This document shows, piece by piece, positions 1 through 10,426 of a stretch of DNA of 64,000 nt (positions are counted from its first letter, which is position 1; each line of letters begins with the position of its first letter). This DNA comes from Pseudomonas sp. MTM4 (GTDB lineage Bacteria; Pseudomonadota; Gammaproteobacteria; Pseudomonadales; Pseudomonadaceae). The notes beneath the pieces were generated by a model. That model saw nothing but the letters and a program-made list of their open reading frames with translations. It was not told the DNA's origin and searched no databases. The stretch covers positions 4,387,001 through 4,451,000 of the forward strand of contig NZ_CP048411.1 in assembly GCF_019355055.1 (NCBI RefSeq). The letters are read 5' to 3'. Made by a program: the position numbers and the translations under genes.

Positions 1-1505
<1,505 letters not shown>

Positions 1506-2384
1506 TTAACGAGCTTCTTGGGCAGTGGCATCGTGTTTGTTGTAACGCTTGGCTTCGTGATCTGGCTCAGGTGCAGCACAAGCGCCCGAGCCCAGATTCG
1601 GGAGATGCTTGCAGATCAGTGCCTTGTAGCCTGCGGCGCCGATGCAGGCGCCCAGCACCGGAGCGATCAGCGGGACCAGAAAGTAGGGAATGTCCCGCCC
1701 GCCAGTGAAGGCAACCTCGCCCCAGCCGGCAAAGAAAGTCATCAGCTTCGGTCCGAAATCCCGTGCCGGGTTCATAGCAAAGCCGGTTAACGGGCCCATC
1801 GCGCCGCCGATCACCGCGATCAGCAGGCCGATCAGCAGCGGAGCCAGCGGGCCGCGGGGCAGGCCATTACCGTCGTCGGTCAGCGCCATGATCATTCCCA
1901 GCAGAATAGCGGTAATCACCACTTCCACCAGAAACGCCTGGCCGATGGACAGGGACGCGTGAGGGTAGGTGGAGAACACCGAAGCGAGTTCAAGGCTGGC
2001 GAGGCTGCCGCGCGTCATCTGCTGGGCTTGTTCGAAATCGAAAAAAAGGCTGCTGTAAAGTCCGTAAACCAACGCAGCGGCGCAGAATGCGCCTGCCGTC
2101 TGGGCGAGGATATACGCGGGCACCTTGTTGCGCTCGAAGGTGCCGAACAGCCAGAGCGCGATGGACACGGCAGGGTTCAGGTGAGCGCCCGACACGCCGG
2201 CTGCGAGATACACTCCCATGCTGACGCCGATTCCCCAAATAACGCTTATTTCCCAAAGGCCTAGATCAGCACCGCCAAGCTTCAGCGCGGCGACGCAGCC
2301 GGTGCCAAAGAAGATCAATAGAGCGGTGCCGAGGAATTCGGCGATGCATTGCCCCCGTAGCGTCGGGGTGGACGGGTTACTCAT
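1506..2384 (-). CDS. glpF: glycerol uptake facilitator (aquaglyceroporin)
   Basis: A 292-residue inner-membrane channel of the MIP family that lets glycerol diffuse in; GlpK then traps it by phosphorylation. Both pore half-helix NPA motifs are present: HLNPAVSIAL near residue 70 and FAMNPARDFGPKL near residue 205; the Asp following the second NPAR is typical of glycerol facilitators rather than water-specific channels. Six hydrophobic spans are apparent. ATG at 2384 is preceded by AGAGG about 8 nt upstream. First gene of the glpFK operon. The C-terminal tail (after about residue 265) is polar and longer than in E. coli. Confidence 0.96.
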   Translation of the reverse strand: MSNPSTPTLRGQCIAEFLGTALLIFFGTGCVAALKLGGADLGLWEISVIWGIGVSMGVYLAAGVSGAHLNPAVSIALWLFGTFERNKVPAYILAQTAGAFCAAALVYGLYSSLFFDFEQAQQMTRGSLASLELASVFSTYPHASLSIGQAFLVEVVITAILLGMIMALTDDGNGLPRGPLAPLLIGLLIAVIGGAMGPLTGFAMNPARDFGPKLMTFFAGWGEVAFTGGRDIPYFLVPLIAPVLGACIGAAGYKALICKHLPNLGSGACAAPEPDHEAKRYNKHDATAQEAR

Positions 2385-2733
2385 GCGCAGAACCTCTTCT
2401 GGAGACTGTTGTTTTTATAATCCGAATACTGCGTGGGTTCGGAAATGTTCGGAAGCGAAAACTTAAAGTCAAAGTTTGGTGCTGTCAAAGTAAAAACTTG
2501 AACATTTCATCGAAAAGGTAGCGAACGGAGCGGTAGATCCGTTGTCGCCATCAGCCGGCGCAGGCTAGCCAGCGGCAAAGTGCGAAGAAGTGCGGAACCT
2601 CAACGCCGAGTGGCCTCAGCGCGGCGCAACGCTGATGCACCATCGCATGGAGAGCTACCAGAAGAGTTTTCTCACAGGCAAAGCCGCCTCTCGTAACGGA
2701 CGTTCAGCCAAGCGAACTGTGGGGTACTGGCCA

Positions 2734-2787
2734 TGCGCAGAGCGCACCCTACGGAGTACGAGACCCTTGTAGGGTGCGCTCCGCGCA
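2734..2787. repeat. REP inverted pair (GTAG-headed, family A)
   Basis: Two inverted copies of a REP-like sequence, reading GTAGGGTGCGCTCCGCGCA on the plus strand at 2769-2787 and its inverse ending in CACCCTAC at 2734-2752. The short palindrome GGTGCGC/GCGCA(CC) headed by GTAG recurs at 13699-13866. The 470-bp gap between glpF (2384) and the DUF1810 gene (2856) holds this element and nothing else that I recognise. Confidence 0.7.
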
Positions 2788-2855
2788 GCAAAGCCCTGAT
2801 GGCATACCGGCAGTGCAATCGCCTCTGACAATCACATGCTAGAGCTTGACAACGC

Positions 2856-3281
2856 TCAGCGTTGCAGTCTGGCCAACGTCGCCGGATCTGCCTCGCCGCC
2901 ATAGAAAGCGTCCAGGACCTGACGATAGATGGTCCGCTCAGGTGCGACGTTGCTGAACAGCGTCATGCTCGAACGTAGCTTCAGGTCATCGGGCGAACCG
3001 AGAATCTGCCGCGCCGGACGATCAGTGTGCTGCAGCATCGCCTGCGCGCATTCCTCCAGCCGCGCTCCCAGCAGCGGATGCTGCAGATAGGCGAGCGCCT
3101 CGTCTGTGCTGGAAATGGCGTAGCGTCGTGCCATGTCGCTATGGCCGAGCCCGGCGATCTGTGGAAAGACGAACCACATCCAGTGGCTCTGTTTACGACC
3201 GGCTTTCAATTCCGCCAGGGCGCGGTCGTAGATGCTGTCTTGAGCGGCGACGAATCGTTTCAGGTCGTAAGTATCGTGCAT
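2856..3281 (-). CDS. DUF1810 family protein
   Basis: A 141-residue soluble protein of the DUF1810 family; molecular role unknown. Recognised by DLKRFVAAQ near the start, the block SHWMWFVFPQIAGLG (about residues 38-52) and the C-terminal LRSSMTLFSNVAPE, FYGGEADPATL. Full length for the family. ATG at 3281 has a strong ribosome-binding site (GGAGG, 5 nt spacing). It stands alone, convergent to nothing nearby; the next gene downstream is glpF 470 bp away on the same strand. Confidence 0.88.
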   Translation of the reverse strand: MHDTYDLKRFVAAQDSIYDRALAELKAGRKQSHWMWFVFPQIAGLGHSDMARRYAISSTDEALAYLQHPLLGARLEECAQAMLQHTDRPARQILGSPDDLKLRSSMTLFSNVAPERTIYRQVLDAFYGGEADPATLARLQR

Positions 3282-3451
3282 GGGTGCCTCCGCACGCTGC
3301 GTCCATCGTTCATATGAGACAGCCCCGGACTCGATGATTCGCTCTTCTGATTGGCTGTTTACGCGTTGTTTACACCTGCCTGACGCCCCTTGACCGAGCG
3401 GCGGTGTTTGATGGCTGTGGGCAACGAGCCCACTCGTAGAAGGAGAAAGCC

Positions 3452-3766
3452 ATGTTCTGTCGCATACTCAAGATTGGTTTGCTTGCCGGTTGCTTGATCA
3501 CAGCCAGTGCGGCTTCGGCGGCCGATCGCAACGTTGTGGTTCCCGTATTGGCCGGTGCGGCAGTTGGGGCGGTATTGGTGGCGGTGCTAGCGAAGGATTC
3601 CGATGATCGTCACGACCATCGGCATGCTCGCCGTTATCAGCACCAGCCGAAGCGTCATGTCCATCACCATCGGCATGCGCCCCGTGCAGTGAAGTACCGG
3701 CCGAAACGCGTCGAGTACGTCATGGTCCCAGTGGAGCGTCGTGACTGGCGCAGAGGACATCGTTAA
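3452..3766 (+). CDS. small exported histidine-rich protein
   Basis: A 104-residue protein with an N-terminal signal peptide (hydrophobic core about 8-18, cleavage likely after ASAASA near residue 24), an Ala/Val/Gly-rich hydrophobic stretch at about 28-47 and then a basic, very histidine-rich region (HDHRHARR, HVHHHRHAPR) ending in RRDWRRGHR. The His clusters could bind metal ions, but this is inference; no family was recognised. ATG at 3452 follows AGAAGGAGAAAG, a good ribosome-binding site. Single gene, convergent with the helicase downstream. Confidence 0.75.
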   Translation: MFCRILKIGLLAGCLITASAASAADRNVVVPVLAGAAVGAVLVAVLAKDSDDRHDHRHARRYQHQPKRHVHHHRHAPRAVKYRPKRVEYVMVPVERRDWRRGHR

Positions 3767-3778
3767 CAGCCAAAGCAA

Positions 3779-3834
3779 AGAAGCGGGCACCCTACGGCTC
3801 ATAAATCATTTGAGCTGATGGGGCGCCCGCTTGG
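3779..3834. terminator. bidirectional hairpin between convergent genes
   Basis: AAGCGGGC at 3780-3787 pairs with GCCCGCTT at about 3826-3833, flanking a long loop, in the gap between the converging His-rich gene and the helicase. Likely shared terminator; no long T-run. Confidence 0.4.
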
Positions 3835-3844
3835 CCGTGGCTCG

Positions 3845-6331
3845 CTACGTTTTTACCCGCTTTGGAGCGCGCCGTTTGGCGCTTGGCTGCTCTTTGGCTC
3901 GCTGTTCCTGAAAGCAGTTCTGACACAAACGAAATTGTCGCTCGGCCATTGGCATGGCCTTGCCGCACTGCTTGCAGTTTCGGGTTTCGCCTGAGAGGCG
4001 GCGGCGGTCGCTGCTGCGCGGCTTGCGTTGGCGCGACAGCTCGCGGGTGATCGCGCCATTGAGCAGGCTGCGGTGCTCCTCGGCCTGTTCCAGCGTCGGG
4101 AAGTGCGCCGGCAGCGTTCGCGCCAGGTGCAGGTAGGTTTCGATGACGTGCAGCGAGCTTTCCAATGTCGCCAGGTCGGCATCGATGATCAGTCGCGGCA
4201 GTGGGATTTCCTTGTTCTGCGCAACCTTCTTCAGCCATTGCTGGGCGAAGATGCTGGCGGGACTGTCGAGGCCGCCGCGGATCGGCGTACAGGCGAAAAT
4301 CCAGCGCAGCGGTAAGTCGATGGTCGGATCGTCGATCAGCTTGATCCACTCGGCCAGCTCGTCCGGCAGCACCGAGATGAATTCCTCGCCATAGTTGATG
4401 TTGCGATTGAAGGTCAGCCAGGCACGCAGCAGGCTGGGCTCGTCCATCAGCTCGGCGATGGCCTGCAGATGTTCGATCGATGGCCGTACCTGGAATTGCG
4501 ACAAATCCACCGGCAGGTCGGCGCTATGGAATAGACGCTTGATCGACTGCAGGGTCTGCACATCGAGCGCAGTGATAAGGCCGCTGTCGTGATGGCCGAA
4601 ACGCCCGGCGCGCCCGCCGATCTGCTTGACCTCTTGCACCTTCAGCTGACGGTTCTGGATACCGTCGTATTTTTCATCGGTGTAGAAACACAGCGTGTGC
4701 GCCGGCAGGTTCAGCCCCATGCCCACGGCATCGGTGGCGACCATGATGTCCGCCTCGCCTTCACGAAACCGTCGTGCCTGCTCGCGGCGCACTTCCGGCG
4801 ACAGCGCGCCGTAAACCACCGAGACGCTCTTGCCGGTCATCTCCAGCATGGCCTTGAGTTCCAATACCGTCTTGCGGCTGAAGGCGACCAGCATCGAGCC
4901 TTCGTCGAGCTGCTTGAGCGTGGTCGAGCGACGCGCCACTTCCACCGGCGACAGACGCTTGGTGCGCTTGACCACCAATTCGTCATCGCACAGGTCGCAG
5001 AGCGTTTTCAGCGAGGGTTGGATCAGCTCCGGACCAGTCATGATCAGCTCTGGCGTATAGGCGCTGACCAGTGCATCGACCCAGGCCCAGCCGCGCTGCG
5101 AGTCGGCCATCATCTGCACTTCATCGATGACCACCACATCCCAGGGCTGATGGCGGAAGCGGGCGAACTCTTCGACCGTGCAGCAGTAATGCGTGGCGCC
5201 TTCGCGGATGATTTCCTCTTCGCCCGTGACCAGCGAGCAAGGCACGCCCATGGACTCGATGCGTTCCTGGTTTTCCAGCGCCATCAGCCGTAGTGGCGAA
5301 AGATAGATGGCGTGCTCGACGCCGGTCATCGCCTCGATGGCCTGGTGCGTCTTGCCGCTATTGGTCGGGCCGAGCAGGGCGGTCCACGTACGGGTAATGC
5401 GCCGCGCGGCGTAGAGCTTGTGGTAGTGCACGAAGCGCGGGTTGTTTTCCAGCAGCACCGCGAAGGCCATCTTTTCCTTGTTGTCCTGGCGGGCGAAGCG
5501 GATGGTCCGGCGAAGTTTCTTCGGCTCCATCATGAACACTTCTGTCAGCCGCTTCTCGCCCAGCAGCTGCAGGTCGAAGTCGCCGGCTTCCTCGATCATC
5601 GTCTCGAACTTGGCCAGCAGATCCTGACGATCCTGCGCCTTCAGTTCGGCCACGTCCTGTTCGCTTAGCACTTGACCTTGGCCACCGGGAATGCGCCGCT
5701 GCAGGTCCAGCGCGACGTCGCAGTGGCGCAGTTCCACGACATAACGCAGTTCGTGCTTCACCTCGTTGAGGATATCGACGGCCTTGGCGGCGAAGTCATC
5801 GAGCCGGGAGAGTTTTGTCGGCAAGCGATCCAGAACGCGCGTCTTCTGCTCGTCGCTCATGCTGGCGAAGGGGCGCTCCAGCACATGCAGACGGTCCCGG
5901 ACCCGTGCTTCGATGGCGTCGTCCACGTTGGCTTCGAATTCGTCGATGGAGGTGCTGTCAGGGATGCGCAGCACGAGCTCGGGTTCCAGCAGGTTCTGTA
6001 GCGGACCGCAGTCGAGCGTTTTCTCGACGCCGAAGATGTCGACGTTGCAGCTGTAGTCGTTCAGATCGCGATTGAGCAATCGGCCGATCAGGCTCTGGGG
6101 ATCGGCACCCTCGACGTTGGCATCGACCGCCGGCTCGTCCAGTCCGAGCCAGAACAACCGCGCCGCGCGCCCGATCTCGGGCGGTTGATGACCGATATAG
6201 GTGCTGAACCAATTGTCCTGATGGTTCTTCTTCGGCACGAAGTCGGGATGGCGCTCCGAGGCCCATGTCAGGAAGCGCTGCAGTCGCTCCAGCTTGAGGG
6301 AGTTGCGGTGTTTGACTTCGGCCTTGCGCAT
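3845..6331 (-). CDS. Suv3-like DExH RNA helicase
   Basis: An 828-residue superfamily 2 helicase resembling the mitochondrial Suv3 family, which unwinds structured RNA, often with exoribonucleases. Motif I GPTNSGKT lies near residue 320, motif II DEVQ near 400 and motif VI GGRAGRFG near 570, with the Suv3-type C-terminal domain after that. The extreme C-terminus carries a CxxC-x(13)-CxxC pattern (CKQCGK ... CQNC) suggesting a zinc ribbon, followed by a basic tail. I chose ATG at 6331 (MRKAEVKHRNSLK) over an upstream in-frame ATG at 6397 because AGAGAGG precedes it by 8 nt. Single gene. Confidence 0.9.
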   Translation of the reverse strand: MRKAEVKHRNSLKLERLQRFLTWASERHPDFVPKKNHQDNWFSTYIGHQPPEIGRAARLFWLGLDEPAVDANVEGADPQSLIGRLLNRDLNDYSCNVDIFGVEKTLDCGPLQNLLEPELVLRIPDSTSIDEFEANVDDAIEARVRDRLHVLERPFASMSDEQKTRVLDRLPTKLSRLDDFAAKAVDILNEVKHELRYVVELRHCDVALDLQRRIPGGQGQVLSEQDVAELKAQDRQDLLAKFETMIEEAGDFDLQLLGEKRLTEVFMMEPKKLRRTIRFARQDNKEKMAFAVLLENNPRFVHYHKLYAARRITRTWTALLGPTNSGKTHQAIEAMTGVEHAIYLSPLRLMALENQERIESMGVPCSLVTGEEEIIREGATHYCCTVEEFARFRHQPWDVVVIDEVQMMADSQRGWAWVDALVSAYTPELIMTGPELIQPSLKTLCDLCDDELVVKRTKRLSPVEVARRSTTLKQLDEGSMLVAFSRKTVLELKAMLEMTGKSVSVVYGALSPEVRREQARRFREGEADIMVATDAVGMGLNLPAHTLCFYTDEKYDGIQNRQLKVQEVKQIGGRAGRFGHHDSGLITALDVQTLQSIKRLFHSADLPVDLSQFQVRPSIEHLQAIAELMDEPSLLRAWLTFNRNINYGEEFISVLPDELAEWIKLIDDPTIDLPLRWIFACTPIRGGLDSPASIFAQQWLKKVAQNKEIPLPRLIIDADLATLESSLHVIETYLHLARTLPAHFPTLEQAEEHRSLLNGAITRELSRQRKPRSSDRRRLSGETRNCKQCGKAMPMAERQFRLCQNCFQEQRAKEQPSAKRRAPKRVKT

Positions 6332-6440
6332 GATCGACGCCTCTCTGATCAGTTCAGCTGCCCCATTATGGACAACCCGATGGGAACTTCCGATCAATTG
6401 CTCTGCATTCGCGTGGATCTCAATTCAACGATCAGCAACG

Positions 6441-6632
6441 CAAGCGGATCGGCGTGGGGCTGTGGCAGTGTGCTTTCGCTTCTTGTGGGACTTCGCGGCG
6501 AAGCTTTGGCTTTTGCGCTGGATGAGGGCACGCTTTCGCCGCGAGGTCGCGCCTCCTACGAAAGCGGATCGGCGTGGGGCTGTGGCAGTGCGCATTGCTT
6601 TTTGTGGGAGGCCTGCTCTCGGGGCGAAGCTT
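6441..6632. repeat. imperfect 65-70 bp direct repeat with REP-like palindromes
   Basis: A block beginning AAGCGGATCGGCGTGGGGCT is present at 6441-6506 and again at 6560-6632 (period about 120 bp). Each copy ends in a REP-like segment TTGTGGGA...GGCGAAGCTTT. It fills the 340-bp gap between the helicase start and the serine hydrolase; no coding region is apparent there. Confidence 0.6.
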
Positions 6633-6671
6633 TTGGGTTGAGCCGCGCGGGAGCGGCGGAACCATCAGCCA

Positions 6672-7757
6672 TCACTCGGTTTTGTTTAGCAGCACTCGGG
6701 TAATGGCTTCGCCCAAGCGCTCGAAGGCCGCTCCGGCTTCCTTGGCTTCGTCCAGGGCCTCGGCGCAGGCCACGATGATGACGGTCTTCGCCTGCTTTTC
6801 CGCCAGGGGTTCGATCACGCCTACGTGGCAGGCGCGTTCCAGTTGCGTGCCGGTCTTCTGGATGAAGGGCACATCGCTGGGCAGGCCGGCTTCGAGGCGG
6901 TAGGCGTCATACCGATCCAGCTTCATGTCCTTGAACAGCAGATCCCGGCTGGACTCGGAAAGCAGATCGCCTTCGACCAGTTTCTCCAGCAGCGTGCCGT
7001 AGGCTTCCAGCGTGCTGGAATTCAGGTTGCGCGCGTAATAGCGCTCATAAGCCTGCTCCATGCTGTCGGCCTTCAGCTCGCTTTCGGAGAGCGACAGGGC
7101 GTTGGCGACCGCCTCGTAGCGCGGCTCGCTGAAGGGCGCCGATGCAAGCTTCACCAGTTCGATGTTGTCCAGTTCATGCGCACCGGGATGCAGCTCGCCA
7201 TAGACGTCCCGCCGCACCTGAGTGAAGTCGGTGATGCGTTCAAAGCCCTTGCCGCCCATGTTCTTGCGTGTGCGCTCGTTCAGCTCATCCTCGCCAATGA
7301 GCCGGATCAGCATGTTGGCGGCCGTGTTGTCGCTTTCGATGAGCATTTCATTCAGCAGCGCTCGCAGCGAATACTCGACGCCTTCGTCCTGCCAGACCAG
7401 ATCGCCGGAGCCGTCGACCTTATCCGTGGCTTCCAGGCTCATCTGCTCGTCGAGGCTGTGCTCGCCTTCGTCGACGCTCTGCAGGACCGCGATGGCGATC
7501 GGCACCTTGACCGCCGACCCCAGGTACCAGAAGCGGTCCGCCTCGTAGTCGAGTGCCTCGCCGTCACCTAGGTGTTTGATGTAAACGCCGAGATTGCCTG
7601 GGCTCTGTTCGTCGATCTGGCGAATGTCCTGCTCCAGCGCGTTGCGCCAGGACTCCGAATAGGCCTGTTCCTTATACGCCCAGAGCGCCAGTCCGAGGCC
7701 TACCAAGGCCGGTAGGGCGAGCAATTTTCCGGTGCGCGCGAGCGGGGCTGGTTTCAT
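6672..7757 (-). CDS. class A beta-lactamase-like serine hydrolase (copy 1)
   Basis: A 361-residue protein with an N-terminal hydrophobic anchor (about residues 10-28), so probably periplasmic. It has the serine penicilloyl-transferase triad: SAVK (SxxK) near residue 80, SDN near 140 and KTG near 310. The omega-loop region reads VYGELHPGA where class A beta-lactamases have WEPELN, so the Glu166 deacylation base appears to be absent; beta-lactamase activity is therefore doubtful and a peptidoglycan-related or other hydrolase role is possible. The start ATG overlaps the stop of the upstream paralogue (ATGA, 7754-7757), so the two are translationally coupled. Confidence 0.82.
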   Translation of the reverse strand: MKPAPLARTGKLLALPALVGLGLALWAYKEQAYSESWRNALEQDIRQIDEQSPGNLGVYIKHLGDGEALDYEADRFWYLGSAVKVPIAIAVLQSVDEGEHSLDEQMSLEATDKVDGSGDLVWQDEGVEYSLRALLNEMLIESDNTAANMLIRLIGEDELNERTRKNMGGKGFERITDFTQVRRDVYGELHPGAHELDNIELVKLASAPFSEPRYEAVANALSLSESELKADSMEQAYERYYARNLNSSTLEAYGTLLEKLVEGDLLSESSRDLLFKDMKLDRYDAYRLEAGLPSDVPFIQKTGTQLERACHVGVIEPLAEKQAKTVIIVACAEALDEAKEAGAAFERLGEAITRVLLNKTE

Positions 7758-8878
7758 AGGCGAAGCACTCCAGAGGCGGTTATCGCTTCGCCCGCGCCGC
7801 GCAACGCGCGTTCGGCCTTGGCGGTGGATGCAGCACCGCGCACGCAGGCGATCACAACGATACGTCCGGCGGGGTCGGCTATGCGGAAGGGTGGCGGCGC
7901 GATCACGCCGGCATCGCAGATACGGGCGAGCTGAGTGCCGGTCTTGTGCGCATAGCCGACCGTCGGCGGCAATCCGGCCTTGATGCGCTGGGCTCCGGTG
8001 GCCACGCGATTCATCACGCTGAGCAGGTATTCGGTGCTGGCTTGGCTCAGCGCCTTACCTTCCACCACTGCGGACAGGAGATCGCCATAGGCTTGCAACG
8101 TGCCCGAATTGAAGGGCGTCGCGTAATAACGTTCATAGGCCTCGCGCAGCGGGATTTTGGTGAACGCGCTCTGCTGGACGCCCAGCAGGCTGGCCAGAAG
8201 CGAGAGGCGTCCGGCTTCGCTGCGCTGCGCTTTGAGCGAAAGGAAATCCCTGCCGGAGAGCAGGCGGGCAGAGGGGTGTAGTTCCCCGTAGATCAACCTG
8301 CGCACACCCGCCAGGGTGGTGATCGGGCCGAGGCCTTCCGGCACCAGTTCGCGGGTCACGGCATTGACCGCGTCGAGGCCGACCAGGCGGATGAGCATGT
8401 CGCTTGCGGTGTTATCGCTGTGGATCAGCATCTGGTCCATCAGGTAACGGACACTGAGCGAGGTTCCCGGTGCGTGTCGTTTGGTCGGTCCGGCGCCGTC
8501 GACGTAGTCCGACTCCAGCAAGCGCACGGTGCTGTCCAGGCTCAGGGTGTCCTGATCGATGCGACGCATGACGGCAATGGCCACCGGGACCTTGACCGTG
8601 GACGCAAGGTACCAGGCTTCCTCGCCGTGGTAGGAGGCCGACACGCCGGTATCCAGATCCTTGAGGTAGATGCCCAGCTCGCCCGAGGTGCTCGCATCGA
8701 CCTTGGCGATGTGTTCGAGGAAGTTTTCCGTCCAGCTGAAACCGTCCTGCGCCACCGCCCGCAGTGGCGATGCAAGCAGGACCATTGCCATCAGCAAGGG
8801 CGTTGCGATACCTGTTCGTAGCTGGGGCTTGGCTCGGAACAACACGGTTAGCGGACCTCTCTGCCGGTTATTGGTCAT
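7754..8878 (-). CDS. class A beta-lactamase-like serine hydrolase (copy 2)
   Basis: A 374-residue paralogue of the downstream gene. N-terminal signal peptide (hydrophobic about 24-42, AVAQD). Catalytic motifs STVK (SxxK), HSDNTASDM and HKTGTQLAR are intact, and the omega-loop region reads IYGELHPSA, again lacking the canonical Glu166. Both copies share the sequence ERYYA and a C-terminal cysteine (ICDAG here, ACHVG there). They form a two-gene operon by gene duplication. ATG at 8878 is preceded by CAGGT about 6 nt upstream. Substrate unknown. Confidence 0.82.
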   Translation of the reverse strand: MTNNRQRGPLTVLFRAKPQLRTGIATPLLMAMVLLASPLRAVAQDGFSWTENFLEHIAKVDASTSGELGIYLKDLDTGVSASYHGEEAWYLASTVKVPVAIAVMRRIDQDTLSLDSTVRLLESDYVDGAGPTKRHAPGTSLSVRYLMDQMLIHSDNTASDMLIRLVGLDAVNAVTRELVPEGLGPITTLAGVRRLIYGELHPSARLLSGRDFLSLKAQRSEAGRLSLLASLLGVQQSAFTKIPLREAYERYYATPFNSGTLQAYGDLLSAVVEGKALSQASTEYLLSVMNRVATGAQRIKAGLPPTVGYAHKTGTQLARICDAGVIAPPPFRIADPAGRIVVIACVRGAASTAKAERALRGAGEAITASGVLRL

Positions 8879-9080
8879 GGTTGGACCTGCATCGCTCCGG
8901 CCCGTGCCCGACGCATACGTGACGAAATATTGATCTTTCGGATGACGGCGTTGTGCGACGTGCCGTGTCGCCTATCCAAGCCGGCTGCGGCGCGAATGCT
9001 CAGCGGATATCGAACGACTGCCTGCAACGGAACGTCCTATTTGCGGACGGCACGTGGTCGCCGCATAGCAGGAGCAACGC

Positions 9081-10349
9081 ATGGAGCAAGTCAGCAGGGA
9101 AAAATTCATCGGGCTCGAGTGGTTGCGATTTTCGCTCGGCATATACCTGGTGTTCTTTCACACGATCCATGTGTATCCCGAGGAACAGCGGCCCTGGTGG
9201 CTGTCGGACCTGACCGGGGTGGGGTTCTTCGCGACCAGCAGTTTCTTTGTGCTGTCGGGCTTCTTGCTGGCCCATGTCTATTGTCAGCAAGGACAACTGC
9301 GCGAACCGGGGCGCAGCTTCCTCAGCCGGCGTTTCGCCAATCTCTATCCGTTGCACCTGTTTTCATTGGGACTGACGGCGGTGGTGTTGTTCATCATCGC
9401 CAAACTCGGTATCCCGCCGGACGACGCCAAGGCGACTCTGCGTTTCGTGGTTTACGACACCAACGAGGATTTGGGCGAGGCGTCCAGAGAGGCCCTTGAG
9501 CACTTCATGGGCAATGGCGAGCTGTTGCTCAATTTCGTCCTGCAGCTGTTCATGCTGCAGGCATGGAATCCTTACTACCTGACCTTCAACCCACCGTTGT
9601 GGTCGATTTCCACGCTGTTCTTCTTTTATCTGACGTTCCCTTTGCTGGCGCCGCGGCTGATGCGGTTGCGGCACAAGGCACTCTGGCTCGCGGTCATCGC
9701 GGCGATCTACCTGATCCCGCCGCTCTGGGTGATTCAGCAGCAGGAATATGGTGTTCCCTATACCGGCATGCTGCACCGCATGCCCTTGCTGCGCCTGCCG
9801 GAATTTCTCGCCGGCATCTTGTTGTATGGGGTGTTCCGCGAAATGCAGAGTCAAGGACGCGTGCCGAGGCCGGGCAGTCGTTTGGCGCTGGCAGGCTTCG
9901 TGCTGGCCTGCTTCATCGCCGCCATTTGGCTGCTGAAGGGAGAAAAGCTCTGGTACTTCCTGCTGCACAACGGGCTGCTGCTGCCCTCGCAATTGGCGCT
10001 GGTCTACCTCTTTGCGCTGATCGCCACGCCAGGCAGCGCCCGCGTGAATCGCTGGTCGCAGCGTCTAGGAACGGCATCGCTGCCGCTGTTCGTGCTGCAT
10101 GTACCGGCGTTCATCCTGTTTTCTCGTTCGGAAAAATTGCTGGGCGTCGCTTCGTCCAGCTGCTTCGAGACCTGGGCCGATTGCGCCGTCCGGGCCGGAG
10201 AACAACCGCTGTCACTGCTGTTCTATCCGCTCTACTTGATCTTGACGGTGGTGCTCTGCGTCTGGGCTCAGGAGCATGCCGTGGTGCCGGCGCGTAAATG
10301 GTTGCTCAAGCGGTTGCCGGTCCAGTCGGGCACGCAATCGGCACGCTAG
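9081..10349 (+). CDS. acyltransferase 3 family membrane protein
   Basis: A 422-residue integral membrane protein with about ten hydrophobic spans, matching acyltransferase-3 (OafA/NodX-like) enzymes that O-acylate surface glycans or other exported substrates. The N-terminus has GLEWLRF and LVFFHTIHVY, where the His corresponds to the conserved catalytic His of the family, followed by GFFATSSFFVLSGFLLA, the SGF motif. Good start at ATG 9081 after AGGAGCAACGC. No glycan-synthesis genes are nearby, so the acceptor is unknown. Confidence 0.88.
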   Translation: MEQVSREKFIGLEWLRFSLGIYLVFFHTIHVYPEEQRPWWLSDLTGVGFFATSSFFVLSGFLLAHVYCQQGQLREPGRSFLSRRFANLYPLHLFSLGLTAVVLFIIAKLGIPPDDAKATLRFVVYDTNEDLGEASREALEHFMGNGELLLNFVLQLFMLQAWNPYYLTFNPPLWSISTLFFFYLTFPLLAPRLMRLRHKALWLAVIAAIYLIPPLWVIQQQEYGVPYTGMLHRMPLLRLPEFLAGILLYGVFREMQSQGRVPRPGSRLALAGFVLACFIAAIWLLKGEKLWYFLLHNGLLLPSQLALVYLFALIATPGSARVNRWSQRLGTASLPLFVLHVPAFILFSRSEKLLGVASSSCFETWADCAVRAGEQPLSLLFYPLYLILTVVLCVWAQEHAVVPARKWLLKRLPVQSGTQSAR

Positions 10350-10426
10350 GGTCGATTAGCGCCGGAGGATCAAGCCGGCATGCGCGATGGTCATCTGTAA
10401 GAGCCAACATTCGGCGGGACCTCACA

